A stretch of DNA of 64,000 bases from Actinernus sp. WN-2022 (Eukaryota > Cnidaria > Anthozoa > Actiniaria > Actinernidae): contig JAOWCC010000019.1 of NCBI GenBank assembly GCA_030867875.1, forward strand, positions 34,329,976 through 34,393,975, written 5' to 3'. The notes beneath the pieces are model-generated. The model saw nothing but the letters and a program-made list of their open reading frames with translations. It ran no database searches and was not told where the DNA came from. How positions within the stretch are numbered: position 1 is the first letter of the stretch; each line of letters starts with the position of its first letter. Positions 29,797 through 41,871 of this stretch are shown piece after piece. The translations under genes were made by a program, and so were the position numbers.

Positions 29797-31110
29797 TTAT
29801 GTATGATATTTTGCAAGGTTATCAAGTCTGCTTTCTTCTTCCAGTCTAAATGTTAAATTGATAGACTTTTTAAGACTTGTCAGTCTTTCAAAAGTCATTG
29901 GCTCAACAATGCAAGATGAAAGTGTTCTAACTCTACTTATGGCTACATATGAAATGCCTGCAGTCCTCTCAGACTTACCAATGTCAATCCATGCCTTTGG
30001 AAGTGTTAAACCTTGGCTCTTGTGTATTGTTATTGCCCAAGCAAGTTTCAAAGGCAGCTGTTGTCTCTCATGTGAGCCATCTAATGCCTGAGAGGTTATT
30101 GTTATTGGACATATGGGTATGCATGCTGGATTGCTATCAATGATAGATGGGCCTCTATAGTCATCAAATTTCACAATGACAGCTACAGGTAAGTCAGGAG
30201 GTTGCTGATTGTTTGCATAAATGAAGTCTATTACAGTTCCTGTTGCACCATTGCAAAGTCCAACATCTGTCCACAAATTCATGGTAAGCATTACTTGTGC
30301 CCCTTTAGCAAGGAATATAGAAGGCTGGAGTCCTGACATCTCATCAGGGCTAGCTTTCTTAGCAATATCACTGGAATGTCTTGCATTAATGCATGATATT
30401 GGTTGATGGAGTGCTGTTAATTGTTCAAAGTTGTAATTTGCAACTTCTTCATTGCTAAAATAAAGCCTTGTGGCATCTTGAAATTCAGCCAAGTTCTGTG
30501 CATTGGAAGGCTGTCGAGTCAAGAGAAGCTTCCAGTCTGCTTCATTACAATCTCCTGTGCGTAGACGCATGAGTAATTCCCTAAACTGAGTTTGCTGGGG
30601 GTCTAAGCCTTGAACTCTCTGGTTTACTGATAGTTTAACAACATTGGTAAACATGTAATAAGCTAGATGACCTTGCTCACCTACAGAACTTGATGGTCTA
30701 GAATGGTATAATGGCTTATCAGCCACGGGTGGCAACTGACCAGGGTCACCAACTAATATGATGGATTTACCACCAAATACTTCGTCGCATTTACCTGTCG
30801 CTTGTCGGCAGCGTCTATCAATCCAGCCAAACAATGTTTGTCCTAGCATAGAGTATTCGTCAATTAATATATAATTGATATCTTTCAGCTTGGTTTGCAA
30901 TCTGACAAGCCCTTGTCCTGTTAAGTCTTTGTTTCCTCTTGGGCCAACAGGCAATTTTAGAAGTGAATGGATAGTACAACCATTTATGTTATATGAAGCT
31001 TTGCCAGTTGTTGCAGTCACTGCACAATAATTTTGAAGCAGATTACGAATGGCATTAATGAGGTAACTTTTACCTGTACCAGCAACACCAAGTATGATAC
31101 ATTTGTAAGT
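29797..31110 (-). pseudogene. Helitron Pif1-like helicase domain
   Basis: Superfamily 1 helicase. Visible motifs in order: Walker A GVAGTGKS (at about 31065), motif Ia TATTGKASYN, Walker B ILIDEYSMLG, motif III IILVGDPGQLPPVAD, motif V AITIHKSQGLTL and motif VI YVAISRVRTLSSC. The Walker A segment is in the same frame as the long downstream helicase frame, but the upstream Rep frame is offset by one base. A frameshift at about 31080-31110 therefore separates them. It would normally be fused to the HUH Rep domain in one protein that unwinds DNA during rolling-circle transposition. All helicase motifs remain readable. Confidence 0.88.
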
Positions 31111-33982
31111 AACAATGGATCTTTAGGACAGGCTTGTTCAGAATGTGCCTTAACCATATTGTAAGCATGCCTTTGCATGTCACTAAAAGTATTAACATCA
31201 ATGTTATGGTGTTGCAACTCAGCTGTAGTACCAAAAGTTTCTTTCTTAGTTTTTATCCAGGATGGCATTTCCCCTAGTTGTTGATCTGCGTATTTAAGTT
31301 TGTCATTTTGCCAGTTATAATCAGACTGAAGTGTCTGTTGTATTGTATTATCTTGGTTAACAAAAGACCCAGGTACGAGATCTGCTAAATGCATCCACTC
31401 TTCACGCTGTGGAAGTTCTTGTGAAGAGGGCTCAGTATCTGGCTCCTGTTCTGTATGATTCTGTACACTCTGTAGCTTCTCATACCAGTCAGGGACATGC
31501 TGTTTAGCATATGGAGTTTCTAGAAATTCTTTCCATTTACTGATATATACTTCATCAGTGCCTGGCTGATCGCCCCAAGCATTATCTTGTGTTATGTGCC
31601 AAGGTTTGTACCTCAATAATTGGTATTTACAATAAAGTCCAAAATTTGGACCTTTTGCATTACAAGAGTATACTGGAAAAACTCTAGGAATGATATTATT
31701 AGGGCTTGTTAGTTTGTTCTTGACAAGTTTGTATTTTGTTGCAAAATTAATGAAATTTAAAGCCATTATATCTGAGATGGTTGGAACATATATTTTCCGT
31801 TTAGCATATGTATCAAGCAGTGAGTCACTTGTAACAGCATCTCCATCTCCTGTACAATATTTGATTCTACGTGAACCATTCAGACTGATAGGCACCACAT
31901 TAAATGATGAGGAGACAAGTTTCAGTGACATGAGATGGTGCATAGTCTCTTGTGCAGAATAGTCACGTTGGCCAAGTGCCTTCATTATCACTTTTCTTAT
32001 CAATTTTGTTGGGTTATTATTGTTGTTGCAATTACGAACAATATAATTAAATGCAAGCTTCATTACAGGTGACTTTGGTTCCCCTTTGGATTCATATTTG
32101 GCAAGGTACTCAACACATGCATTATAATCAATGACCGCTTGAATATCACAGTTTGCCCTCCAGCCTTGGAGCTGGAGCCGTTGGTGATTATTGAGTCTAC
32201 TATCATTCCTCTTTGTTACAATCTTTGCCTTGTATTGTATATTTCCGTCCTTTGTATGAATGGGCTCAAACTCTAGTTTTGTACCAGTACAAATTTCAAA
32301 TGGAAACTTAAATCTGCACTTCAGTTCTGTGTCATTCTGTTTCTTTCTAAGACAGTAGCTTGTACTACAGCCAGTGTGCCTCTGCACAGTGTTCAACAGA
32401 TCAACATAATCATCATCAGAATCTTGACCATTTACAATGTCCTTGTGACGTTTTTGACAGGGATGAACAGAGGGCTTTATCCATGTGTCATTATCTGGTG
32501 GGTCTGGATTATATGTAGATAATAACCAGTCTACATACTGACATACTGTCTGGGAAGCCTTTTCTCCTTCCAATATCTGTTCATTAATTTCTGATATATG
32601 GTCTTGTTCAGCTGTACCAATAGACATTTCAGCTAAGTAGCCCTTAAGGGCTATTTTTGAGAGTTTACACAACCCTGGGTCATTCTTTAGTTTTGCAACA
32701 CCATGACAATGAATACTTCCTCTGGCTTGGTACTCAAATCTGTACCAGTGCCATTCAGCATCTAGTGAATTATATAACCAGTGCTTGATAAAGCTCCCTA
32801 ATCGTTGTGTAAAGAACCAGTCGGTAATGTGTGGATTGTTGATCACATTCTGGCGCTTGTTTTCAGTTGAACTATCACTGACAGAGTTGCTAAAGAGGGC
32901 ATGCAGCTCAGGCCAATGCATGTCAGAAGAGGAAAATGTAAAAAAGAAAGTTGGAGCTCCAGCATGGGCTATTATTGCTTTTAAATCTTCTTTAGCTTTA
33001 TGCCAATAAGCATTTGATTTGAACCAGTGATGTTACTAAGGTAGCGTGATATCTTGGATATAAATACACCTGTATCATTATTAGCAGCCATTTGTTGCAG
33101 CTCATCTGTTGTTAGATGTGCCTCTCCGGGATTTTGTTTCAGAAACATGCCTGTCTGTTGTAGAATACGTTTTCTTTGGATCATATTCAAAGCCCAGTAA
33201 GCAAATCTAGGGTGAGTAGCAAAACGGTGTTCCCATTTTGCCATTTTTGTTTTCTCCAAACTTTAAAAGGTATTTGACTCTTTCTCCAAACAGTACATCT
33301 CGGTGTAGTGATGGATTGGTAGGGTCACCCTTTCCATCTGGGAATAATGTTGGGAAAGCTAATGTCCCTAAAAAGGGAGTGACACTCATTTAATGGTTCA
33401 TTATCTACCGTCGGCCAGGGCACATGTGCAGACTGCTGAGACAATTGTTGACGAACAGCTTCCATTTCTTGCTGTTGACACTCAGGTATAGGCAGAAAAC
33501 TACTCATTTCTGTGCCCTCATTATATACAATGGTCATCCTCATTTTGAGGACCTAAATCAGGTTCAGTAGCATCGGTTTCATCAATAGTGTCTGTTTCAA
33601 CTGACAGAAGATCATTCGGCACACCATGTATTGGCAAAGAGGTTAAAGAATCTTGATTGACATTTATGTCCTTGTAAAGTGGATTATTATTAATAAGCCA
33701 CTGTAGTGCATCGGCAACACTTTGCCTTCGTACTGTCACATCTTTAAAGCTGTTGTATTTACCCTTCATTTTGACAACTATGACAGATAAATCCTTTGGG
33801 TAGCTAGGTAGAGAATGTGCTAGCTCTGCAATACTCTGAGGCAAATTGATACAGTGACCAGAGTAACCCCTTTGTCCACCAGGTTTTATGTAAACACGCA
33901 TAATAGGAAGTGCACGTGCAATTAGCATTTCCTCTATCTGAGTTAAACCCTGAAGTTGCTTAGGTACTACTGATGGTACCAT
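31111..33982 (-). pseudogene. Helitron HUH Rep domain, several frameshifts
   Basis: Rolling-circle endonuclease region. The HUH motif is visible as [16 protein letters not shown] (about 32680-32725). The paired catalytic tyrosines are in [12 protein letters not shown] (about 32090-32125). Upstream, the N-terminal helitron-like region includes [20 protein letters not shown] and [12 protein letters not shown]. The reading frame changes at about 33530, 33375, 33240 and 33005, and again at 31100 before the helicase. The enzyme is dead although its key residues survive. The N-terminal coding region is continued beyond the inserted LINE at 34021-35716. Confidence 0.88.
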
Positions 33983-34020
33983 GTTATTTTCTTTTGAAAA
34001 CTTTTTTGGAAGTTGCTTAT

Positions 34021-35716
34021 AATAATAATAATAAAAAATAAAAAATTATATAGCGCTATATTCACGAATTGTTCATAGCACTTTACACTACTATATTAAA
34101 AACCTAAAATATTGAATAAAATAGTTAATATCAAGTAAATTAAAGTCAATACAAATATATATATACATATAGATAGATAACTAATGATCGATACTAATAT
34201 GCTTCCTTGAACAAGTAAGTCTTCAATTTAGATTTGAATAAATTAACTGATATGCTCTGCCTAATATCCAGAGGTAACTTATTCCAGAGCTTAGGGCCCG
34301 CGACCGAAAGGGCTCGATCTCCATAGGTTTTAAGCTTTGCAGTAGGTTCAACAAGCAAATTCTGCGATGTGGATCTAAGAAGACGCGGTGATATCCTATA
34401 CCTAAATAATTCACTAATATAACAAGGCGCAAAGCCGTTCAGTGCTTTATAAACTAGCAAAAGCATTTTAAAAGTAATGCGAAATCGTACAGGAAGCCAG
34501 TGCAGATTGATCAGCTTAGGTGTTATATGGTCATACTTTCTCGTTAAGGTTACTATGCGTGCCGCAGAGTTCTGAACTAGTTGGAGTCTATCTAACAAGT
34601 ACTTGGGAAGGCCATACAACAAAGAATTACAATTATCTAATTTAGAACTAATGAAAGCATGAATGAGTATTTCAGCCGTTTCCTGAGACAGGTATTTCCT
34701 AATCTTGGAGATATTCCACAAGTGATAGTAGCATGATTTACATATTTTCTTAACATGTTCATCTAAAGTAGCACTCTGGTCAACAATGACTCCAAGGTTC
34801 CTAGCCGATTTCGTAGGAAAGATCTTCTCATCACAAACTTGAATGAATTCCAGTGAAGGCCTAGGTCTATATCTAGAGCTAATGAGTATTAGTTCAGTCT
34901 TATCTTGATTCAGTTTAAGACCATTGACAGTCATCCAGTAATCAATGTCTCTGACACATTCCTCGACACGTGACTTAGCCAGCGATAATTCAACAGAGCA
35001 ATCAGCTTTAAAAGATAAGTACAGTTGTGTATCATCTGCATATAAGTGATATTGCACATCATGCTGCTTGATAATATCGGTGAGAGGAGATGTATACAAC
35101 AGATACAACAGGGGCCCCAACAGAGACACTTGCGGCACTCCACGTGCTAGATGACAATAAGAAGACCTGCCATCCTCAACCTGCACAAACTGCATACGAG
35201 ATGTGAGGTATGACTTAAGCCACTCCAACGCATTCCCTTTAATGCCAAAGCGACCGGACAACCTGGACAGTAGGATGGCATGGTCGACCGTGTCGAATGC
35301 CGCCGACAGATCTAACAGTAGGAGTATAACAGCCTTGTTCTTGTCTACAGCACACAGAATGTCGTTCTGGACTCTAACTAAGGCTGTCTCAGTGCTATGA
35401 GACACCTTATAAGCAGACTGAAAGATTTCGTCTAGATGATAGGCCACAACATGATCAGTCAACTGAGCAGCAGCAGCCTTCTCAATGAGCTTAGATACGA
35501 ACTTCAAATTTGAAATAGGACGGAAGTTAGAGAACTGTTCAAAGTCGGCATCAGGTTTTTTCAGTGAAGGTGACAGCACAGCAACTTTCAGCACATCAGG
35601 CATGGTACCATTCCCAAGAGACAGGTTAACAATTCTGGTTAATGTTGGCAGTAACACATTTAAACTGCACTTAAGTATGTAAGCTGGTAAAGGATCAAGA
35701 CTACATGACTTGTACA
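34021..35716 (-). mobile_element. 5'-truncated Rex1/CR1-like LINE inserted in the Helitron
   Basis: A 500-codon open frame (about 35715-34194) encodes reverse transcriptase from the finger region onward: [29 protein letters not shown], a [10 protein letters not shown] box (normally GVPQGSVLGP) and [11 protein letters not shown]. It continues through the C-terminal LHWLPVRFR region to a normal-looking end, [10 protein letters not shown]. The endonuclease domain is missing. The 3' end carries an ATT/TAA-type microsatellite tail at about 34021-34040. The Helitron coding sequence stops at about 35716 and resumes at about 34015, so this is a typical truncated retrotransposition event. The uninterrupted frame suggests a recent insertion. 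Confidence 0.9.
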
Positions 35717-36670
35717 CCTTGAACACTTATATTTTTCAGTACTTTTTGTGCTGGATTTCAATGGCCATGCTTCAAGACAGACAGTGCACTGCAAAACTAA
35801 ATATTCATTGGACTTATGAAAGATGTTTATGTTATTTTGTGCCTGTTTTTGTTCATGAATTGGACGAACACAGCTGTTTTCCCATTTCTCAGGAGTTTCT
35901 TCGAACAAACGCTTTGTCTTAATATTCTCTTTCATTTTTAGAAGTCTCTCTTTTCGTTTCTCAGGAGTTTCTTTAGATAACTGTTTTTTATTACATTCTT
36001 TTTTTTTGGCAAGCCTGCTTTGCCTTTCATTATCTGTTTCAGTAGTCCTAACTATTTTAGTATGATTTCTTTCTTTTGCAAGTCTCTCCTGTTTCTGGTC
36101 ATAAGTTTCTGATAGCTTTCTCTTTAAATATTTTAGTCTGTTTTTATGTTGACTGTTTCTGTCAGGCATTGTTGAGACATAGTGGCATTCATTAATATAT
36201 CCAATGAAAATTGTCTTTTGGCCTTCCTGTTGAGCAACAGGAGTTATGATGGTAGCTTCAGGTGAATTGATATTAGACCCAGTTATATGAATGAAACAGT
36301 TATATGCATTAGCAACAGCTTGGATAATAATATTATCACACCATGTGCCAGGATTTGACATTTGTTGAATATAATGTGCCCAGTGATTATCAGCAATGCT
36401 TTCAATATACAGTTCTGGATAATTACTTAAATGATTAATTCCAGCCATGCGAATGTCAACATGTAAATCTGCAGTTCCATAGAGTTGATGTGAAATCGAC
36501 TTAAAGAAACAGTCTCCAGACCCACCCACGTCAAGGGATGTTAAACCTATCAGAGCAAGCCTCTCAGTCAAACGACTCAATGGTGAAACATGATTGACAG
36601 CTGTATCAGGAGACATACCTCCCTTCAAACTGGAATTATATGAATATGGGGGATGATATTATCCATAGAA
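35717..36670 (-). pseudogene. Helitron OTU cysteine protease domain
   Basis: The minus-strand frame holds an OTU fold: catalytic Cys in GGSGDCFFKSISHQLYG (about 36490-36530) and His in YINECHYVSTM (about 36180-36205). OTU enzymes remove ubiquitin. After it come repeated lysine-rich segments (RLAKKKE, RLLKMKEN, TPEKRKER) and a CTVCLEAW/CSRC zinc-like pair. There the LINE interrupts. Upstream the frame is open without ATG to at least 36660, where a frameshift separates it from the N-terminal region. The protease residues themselves are intact. Confidence 0.85.
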
Positions 36671-37401
36671 TTAAAGCATTTCATGTCTAGTATATTAATA
36701 CATGTTTGTTTACAGGCATGGCAATCATAATATATCTGTCTTGTTTTACATTTCTGTTTCTTCATGAAAAAGACATATTTACCATAGAAATGATCAGTGT
36801 TGTACTGCATGTTCCAGGTTTTGTAATTTTCACTCAAATTACTAATAAATGAAGACTTTGGAATGTATTGTCTGATGAAAGAACGTATTCTCTTTCTTAA
36901 CTTTTTTTTCTTTAATGCTTTTAGAATTCTTTTAACACTGGGAATTCGAGATGGCTCCCTGTCACGCATTCTTCTGTGATTTTGTGTTTTCTTAACAGCT
37001 CTTTTTCCCACAGAGTTGAGTGAAGATTCTATACAGTATCTATCACGGGCAATATTGTAATTATTCGTTTGGCTTGATATTTTATTTGCATGAATACTCC
37101 TACATTTAGAACCAATAAAACCATTTGTCAAAGCCTGATAAGGATCTTGTGTACTACACAGAGCGCTGAATAGCCCAATTTGATTCATTAGGTCTAGAGT
37201 ACACAGACTCAATTGTTCTGGTTTGTATTCGTGACCGCAATGGGACACAGTACAATTACTCAGTTCACATGTTTCATTATAACCGTCGGTCATTTGGCTC
37301 ACTGGCCGCTCATTACTCGGGCCAGGCCTTTGGCCGGCTCGAGTCAGAAATCGCAAGTGTTTATTATTTTTTTCCGTGTCGAGGAATTTCGCTCCTAACA
37401 A
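36671..37401 (-). pseudogene. N-terminal region of the Helitron protein
   Basis: The minus-strand frame with clusters of basic residues (KKKKLRKRIRSFIRQYIP) and Cys pairs (YYDCHACKQTC). The most upstream part includes SNCTVSHCGHEYKPEQ, which resembles a dispersed repeat at 39418-39640. This is the usual N-terminal extension ahead of OTU in this Helitron type. Its own start codon is not clear and the frame shifts at about 36660. Confidence 0.6.
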
Positions 37402-37502
37402 ATCAGATTGTGCCTACTTTGGAAGTTCTTTTCACCACCGTACCAATCAGATTGCACTGTGCTGGTCACGTGAACAGTGGACAACTTTCCAGGTTTTTCA
37501 AG

Positions 37503-37694
37503 ATGGCGGCGAGTGGGAGTTTTGACTTAGCAAAACCTTTAATATCAACTGTTTTTTTGTGTAAACCAAAGGTTCCTTCAAGTGCAATACCAAGATTTTT
37601 GTCTTTTATAAAGCTGAGAGGTGTTTCACGGGCTTTGGACGGGAATTTATCTCACATTATGCGACATGCTTTAAGATACACTCGTGAGAAGTGA
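37503..37694 (+). CDS. Hypothetical 63-residue protein
   Basis: ATG in a good context (caagATGGcgg) begins a frame MAASGSFDLAKPLIS... ending in a TGA at 37692-37694. The middle is moderately hydrophobic and the end basic. It starts 100 bases from the Helitron N-terminal remnant, divergently. It could be the first exon of a host gene or a captured fragment. I recognise no family and cannot show it is real. Confidence 0.25.
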   Translation: MAASGSFDLAKPLISTVFLCKPKVPSSAIPRFLSFIKLRGVSRALDGNLSHIMRHALRYTREK

Positions 37695-39116
37695 CAGTCC
37701 GCTCTGCGAGGAACACTGACTAGTGACTATATATAAAGACAACAGCTTGTAAATGTAAGTAGCCGCTAATCTGAACATGATAACCTTTATACCAATTGAC
37801 TGTCGTTGTGTTGTTATTTAGTGTTATTAACCTCTCGAAAGTGTAGTAGAAATGACCCGATTTCTCAGTTCTCTGACTGACAAGGGCCTCAGTTTTAAAA
37901 TATTATATGCACATGTATTTAAATGTTTATAAATTCGGGAACGAAAATCTAGCATGCAGTGAGCGAGTATAAACTGAGTAAGTAATCCGAAATGAAGATT
38001 TTTTCAAACGAACGATAAATGACTCTGATGTGGAAATCGCATATTTATCTGTGGCGTGTTATTGTTGTTCTATTTCCCGGGTCTATTTACATCTGTCCTG
38101 TACGTAGCCCTTTGTATTTGATTATTATCTCTTGGTTTAGGCATTCTACAGTGTATTTAATGTTTGTTTTTTTAGAACTGACATAATGATATTATGTATA
38201 GAGTAGTGTATTTATCATTATTGCAAGTTTATAACATAACTAAATTTGGTCCAGAACTGAGAGTATACTTACATGCAAGTGGCACTCTTTCTTTCCCTTC
38301 CCCTTTCTTGGTACCATAATATATCCATGCAAGCTAGATCTTGTTTCAGTGTTTTCCATCTGAGCTGGTCCTGGCTTAAGATAACCCTAAGGTTACCTTA
38401 AGGACCTACCTTCTCATCATTGTATTTCTTATTATGCCTTATTACTCGTAAACATTTCCATCATCTTATGAGAAATTAAATGTAATTGTTGTTCTTCAGT
38501 TCTTGGCGTCAGCATCGTCACTTTCACTCGGTCATGATCAGGAGTACGAGTACTGTTACGAATTATTTGGGAATGAAAATTAATCTTGCTGCGACCCCTG
38601 AGTGAATGATATAAAAAGAGTGGACATTGCATGTTTATTTGTGGCCTGCCGTTATAAGTTTCAGTCTCCTTCAAGATGTAGAAAAGGAGCACTAGCACAG
38701 TGGCAGCTCACTGATACTAGAAAATGGTGGTCTGTAGTTTACGACCTCAATCGAAAATATTGTATTGAGAATTTAGCCTGAATGTCAGCCGTCTCCACTG
38801 GTTTGTTAATAATTGAGAATTACAAATAGATGACTTTATTTCACATGTAGAATTACATTACCTAACTATTCACAATGAATAGCCACATTATGTGGAATTT
38901 GTTGTTCTAAATTGCTTGATTTCTCATAGTTGTACTGCACCTGATATAATTACAATGCATCAAATTTGAGTGACTCAATATCGTGCAGACTACTCAAATA
39001 ACCATTGCACTTCAATCAACAACACCCATACCAAGTTTTTTTGTAATTCTAACGACCCTCAAGGAACAATAATATTGAAAAGAAAGTAATATTAAACTAC
39101 AGAATTAAGGGAAATT
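37695..39116. other. No gene recognised
   Basis: AT-rich, with short frames only. Nothing beyond scattered simple sequence. Confidence 0.5.
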
Positions 39117-39260
39117 GTGGCTGAAATGTACATGCACAGCATGTATGTATGTATGTGTGTGTTGTGTGTGTATTATGGCTCTATCATTTCCAACCCCAAC
39201 CCCCCCCCCACCCCCCCCCCCCAGGCATACCCTAACCTAACCCCCCCCCCCCCCCCCCGG
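39117..39260. repeat. GT microsatellite and long poly-C tracts
   Basis: A tatgtatgtgtgtgttgtgtg stretch is followed by poly-C runs. These are broken by ccctaacctaaccc, which resembles one and a half animal telomere repeats on the C-rich strand. Probably coincidental simple sequence. Confidence 0.7.
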
Positions 39261-39417
39261 AATACGTGGGGCACTTGCACATTGACATTTGACAGACAAG
39301 AGCATCAGTAGAGAACCAATTCTCTGACTCTGGCTACTCTAGCACAAACCATGTTGACACAAAATTATGCTAGCACTCCATGCAGTACATGCTATAGATG
39401 GCCCGAGTTAAGGCCAC

Positions 39418-39640
39418 TCAGGGCCTCTTGTTTGGTTTAAGATGACCGCAATGGGTCATTTGGCTCACTGGCCACCAAGTACAATGACTCGGTTCATTGG
39501 GTTTGTATAGGGAGGCCCTCCCTGGTTTGTGTTTATGACCGCAATGGCTCAAAGAACAATGATCCCAGTCATCCGGCTTGCAATTGTTTTCCAACGCCAA
39601 CAAGCTCGAAGGGATCTCACGGGACGAAAGAACATGCCAC
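39418..39640 (-). repeat. Dispersed repeat related to the Helitron N-terminal region
   Basis: Minus-strand translation contains HCSLSHCGHKHKPG and VSQMTHCGHLKP. These parallel NCTVSHCGHEYKPE and PVSQMTDG at about 37205-37310 in the same orientation. At DNA level the shared word is gtcatttggctcactggcc. Either a second fragment of the same Helitron family or a short repeat that the Helitron carries. Confidence 0.55.
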
Positions 39641-40489
39641 GTTAGGTTTGTTGTAGTTCGAACGTCGGGCTTTCTGTACGCTCCAAAAGTAGTAAACAAT
39701 TCTTTGATCAGGCTTTGACGTATCACGTGTACAAAGGTTTTTAAAAACATTGCATTTAGTTAGAAAAAACGATTGAACTTACCGGACTTTGAAAACTTGA
39801 CTCCAACTCCAAGCGATCGCGAAACACGAGGGAAAAAGAAAATGCGCGCGCATGGCGTAGTCTAGTCTCAATCTCGTCCCAGACCGCCCGAGACTGGTTC
39901 CCAAGCCTTCACGGCTAATAGGTGCGCGCGCATCGAAGGTACTTGTCTAATACGTGAATCGAGTTTATTCCTGCTTTATGATCTGGGCGACACAGGGATC
40001 CCGTCAAGATTAGGATTGCGTTCTCCTTCGTCGAACGCAACTATACTTTCTTTGTTTTAAATAATTGAGCCAAACTATGGAGCCTTGAGAAAACCAGACG
40101 CCTGTCTGAGAGGCATCTGATGACATATGATGCATGTTGACAGTTCGGAAACCACAAAGTAGGATTTAATTACCTCAAACATCAAAATAGATAATAAGCT
40201 GTCAACTAAGTCAATAAGTTTAGATTAACCTAGCGATAACCAATCTTTTCAAGTCGGACCTTTAGAAAACTAAAGCGGGGTTTGGAGGGGAGGGTTTTGA
40301 CATTTTTACCTTGCAATATTTTTTTATTTCAGCCCACATCGGTGCAGAATGTGGTTTTCGCGCCTCTGCACTAATGTTTGCAGTTTCCAAATTTACTAAT
40401 GAGAGATTTCTCACAAGACAGCACTAAATAGATCAAGGGTGTTTATTTGAATAAGTGACCAAGAACTGAAAGTAGCTACATCCGACGCC
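39641..40489. other. No gene recognised
   Basis: Mixed sequence with a GC-richer part at 39830-39930 and a short poly-T near 40318. Nothing is supported. Confidence 0.5.
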
Positions 40490-40536
40490 CAGCTGAGGAC
40501 CGCCTGTCGAGCGAAGGCCGTGGGTTCAAACCCCGG

Positions 40537-40575
<39 letters not shown>

Positions 40576-40723
40576 GGTGCTGCCTTTACATAATCCAACA
40601 GTAAACGGTTAGACCTTCAAGTCTTCTCGGATAAGGACGTGAAACCGTAGGACTAAGTGTCCCCAATTAGCTGCAAAGCTAAATACATTGACACTTAAAT
40701 AAAGTCACTACTACTACTACCGA
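40490..40723 (+). mobile_element. SINE with tRNA-type B box
   Basis: Contains gtgggttcaaaccccggcc, an excellent RNA polymerase III B box (GGTTCAAACCC) followed by a complementary ccggccgg stem. The 3' end is an (ACT)n tail at 40710-40723 preceded by aataaagtcactact. A clear A box is missing upstream, so the copy is probably 5'-truncated. About 234 bp, non-coding. Confidence 0.75.
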
Positions 40724-40984
40724 GGCATGCTCCCCCGGAAAAATCTGAATTTCAGGTTCTCGGATGTACGTTTTCCTGTACTTTCTGGCACAATTGAATG
40801 CATTGTAGATGCGATAATGTGTGTACGATTTTTTTAAGGCATTCAGTATTCAGCTAATGAACAAAGTTTCACTGTTGCTCGATTTTTTTTCTGGGTGATT
40901 TTGGCTCGCTCGATTTTTTTTTGCAAATTTCTTTGGGTGATTTACTATAGTTTCAATTATTTAAAACAAAGAAAAATATAGTTT

Positions 40985-41685
40985 CAATAAATTTTCACTC
41001 GTGTTCACCTGTCTTACCATCTTTTTCACTCGTGTTCACTCGCCGAGCAGATTTAGGGAGGCAGGAGTAGAAACAATACCGGCCGACTACGAAGCGCGGC
41101 CATGTCAAAGAAAAGCCCGTATAGCGAAAGCAAATATTCAACAGATTGGGTATTTTTTCTTATTTATTGAACGTTTAGCGAAACTGTTTACTTTCTTTCG
41201 CTTCTAGAATCAATGTGTTTAAAAGGACAAACTATTAGTACTATGGAGACTTTGCAAGTCGGCGGAAATCTTAAGTTTTGATTTCAATGGATTTTCTAAT
41301 TATTTATGTCGCCGTTTCCTCAGATATTTTCAAATGACATCCTCGAATGATAAAGTAAGCCACATATTAAAAAGTTTAGGGGGGAAAGCCCGTAAAATAT
41401 CAATATTGGAGCTGATTTCAAAGGTTTTATTATTGTGCCAGTTCGTGGGCATATGTTAAGACGGCTGAGTAATTCTACTCTTCGCATGACACTCTGTCAA
41501 TCAAACCTTGCAAATTTACTTCCGGCAAAATAAGAAATCGTTTTTTCCCCGATGAATTTTATTTTTGTCCAAAATGTTTTTTGGTATCTGAAAGATTTGA
41601 TTAAATACTACATTACAAGCGGGAAAAAAGGTTTTAAAAAACTCTGCTTCTGAAGGTCCCCCAGTAACCTTAAAGGGATACCCGA
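40985..41685 (-). repeat. Dispersed repeat, inverted relative of 9087-9780
   Basis: One end reads tttcactcgtgttcacctg and the other tgaaggtcccccagtaacctt, the reverse complements of the two ends of the 9087-9780 repeat. The interior differs. Probably two members of one element family with divergent cores, or composite repeats. No gene. Confidence 0.55.
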
Positions 41686-41780
41686 GTTAAAAACGCATTA
41701 GGGCTCGAAAGCATCTTTCAGATGTACTTTGTTCCGAAAATGTATTAACATTTGATAAAACGTTTTCAGAGTTGAGAACG

Positions 41781-41871
41781 AGCCCCTCCAATCTCGTACC
41801 CAGATCCCATTTGTTTCTTACTGCGCATGCTCGACGATACAATAGGGCTCTGGAATAATCCGATTTTCGTA
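41781..41871. repeat. Dispersed repeat, inverted copy at 63698-63781
   Basis: agcccctccaatctcgtacc, through cttactgcgcatgctcgacg to agggctctggaataatcc, matches the reverse complement of 63698-63781 with few differences. It contains actgcgcatgc (an NRF1-like palindrome), so it may be a promoter-derived repeat. Confidence 0.75.

Larger units (their letters stand above)
28018..37401 (-). mobile_element. Degraded Helitron (Helentron-like) with OTU and RPA genes
   Basis: Read on the minus strand: an OTU protease-containing protein, a HUH-type Rep domain, a Pif1-like helicase and a separate RPA-like OB-fold gene. This combination identifies a Helitron, a rolling-circle transposon, of the type with OTU and RPA accessory domains. 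At least five frameshifts and a LINE insertion interrupt it. Limits given are those of the coding remnants; the true ends (5' TC, 3' hairpin-CTRR) were not located. Confidence 0.85.

Noticed and set aside
39195..39260. Telomere-like ccctaacctaaccc
   Set aside because: Only about one and a half units within poly-C simple sequence; not an interstitial telomere array.
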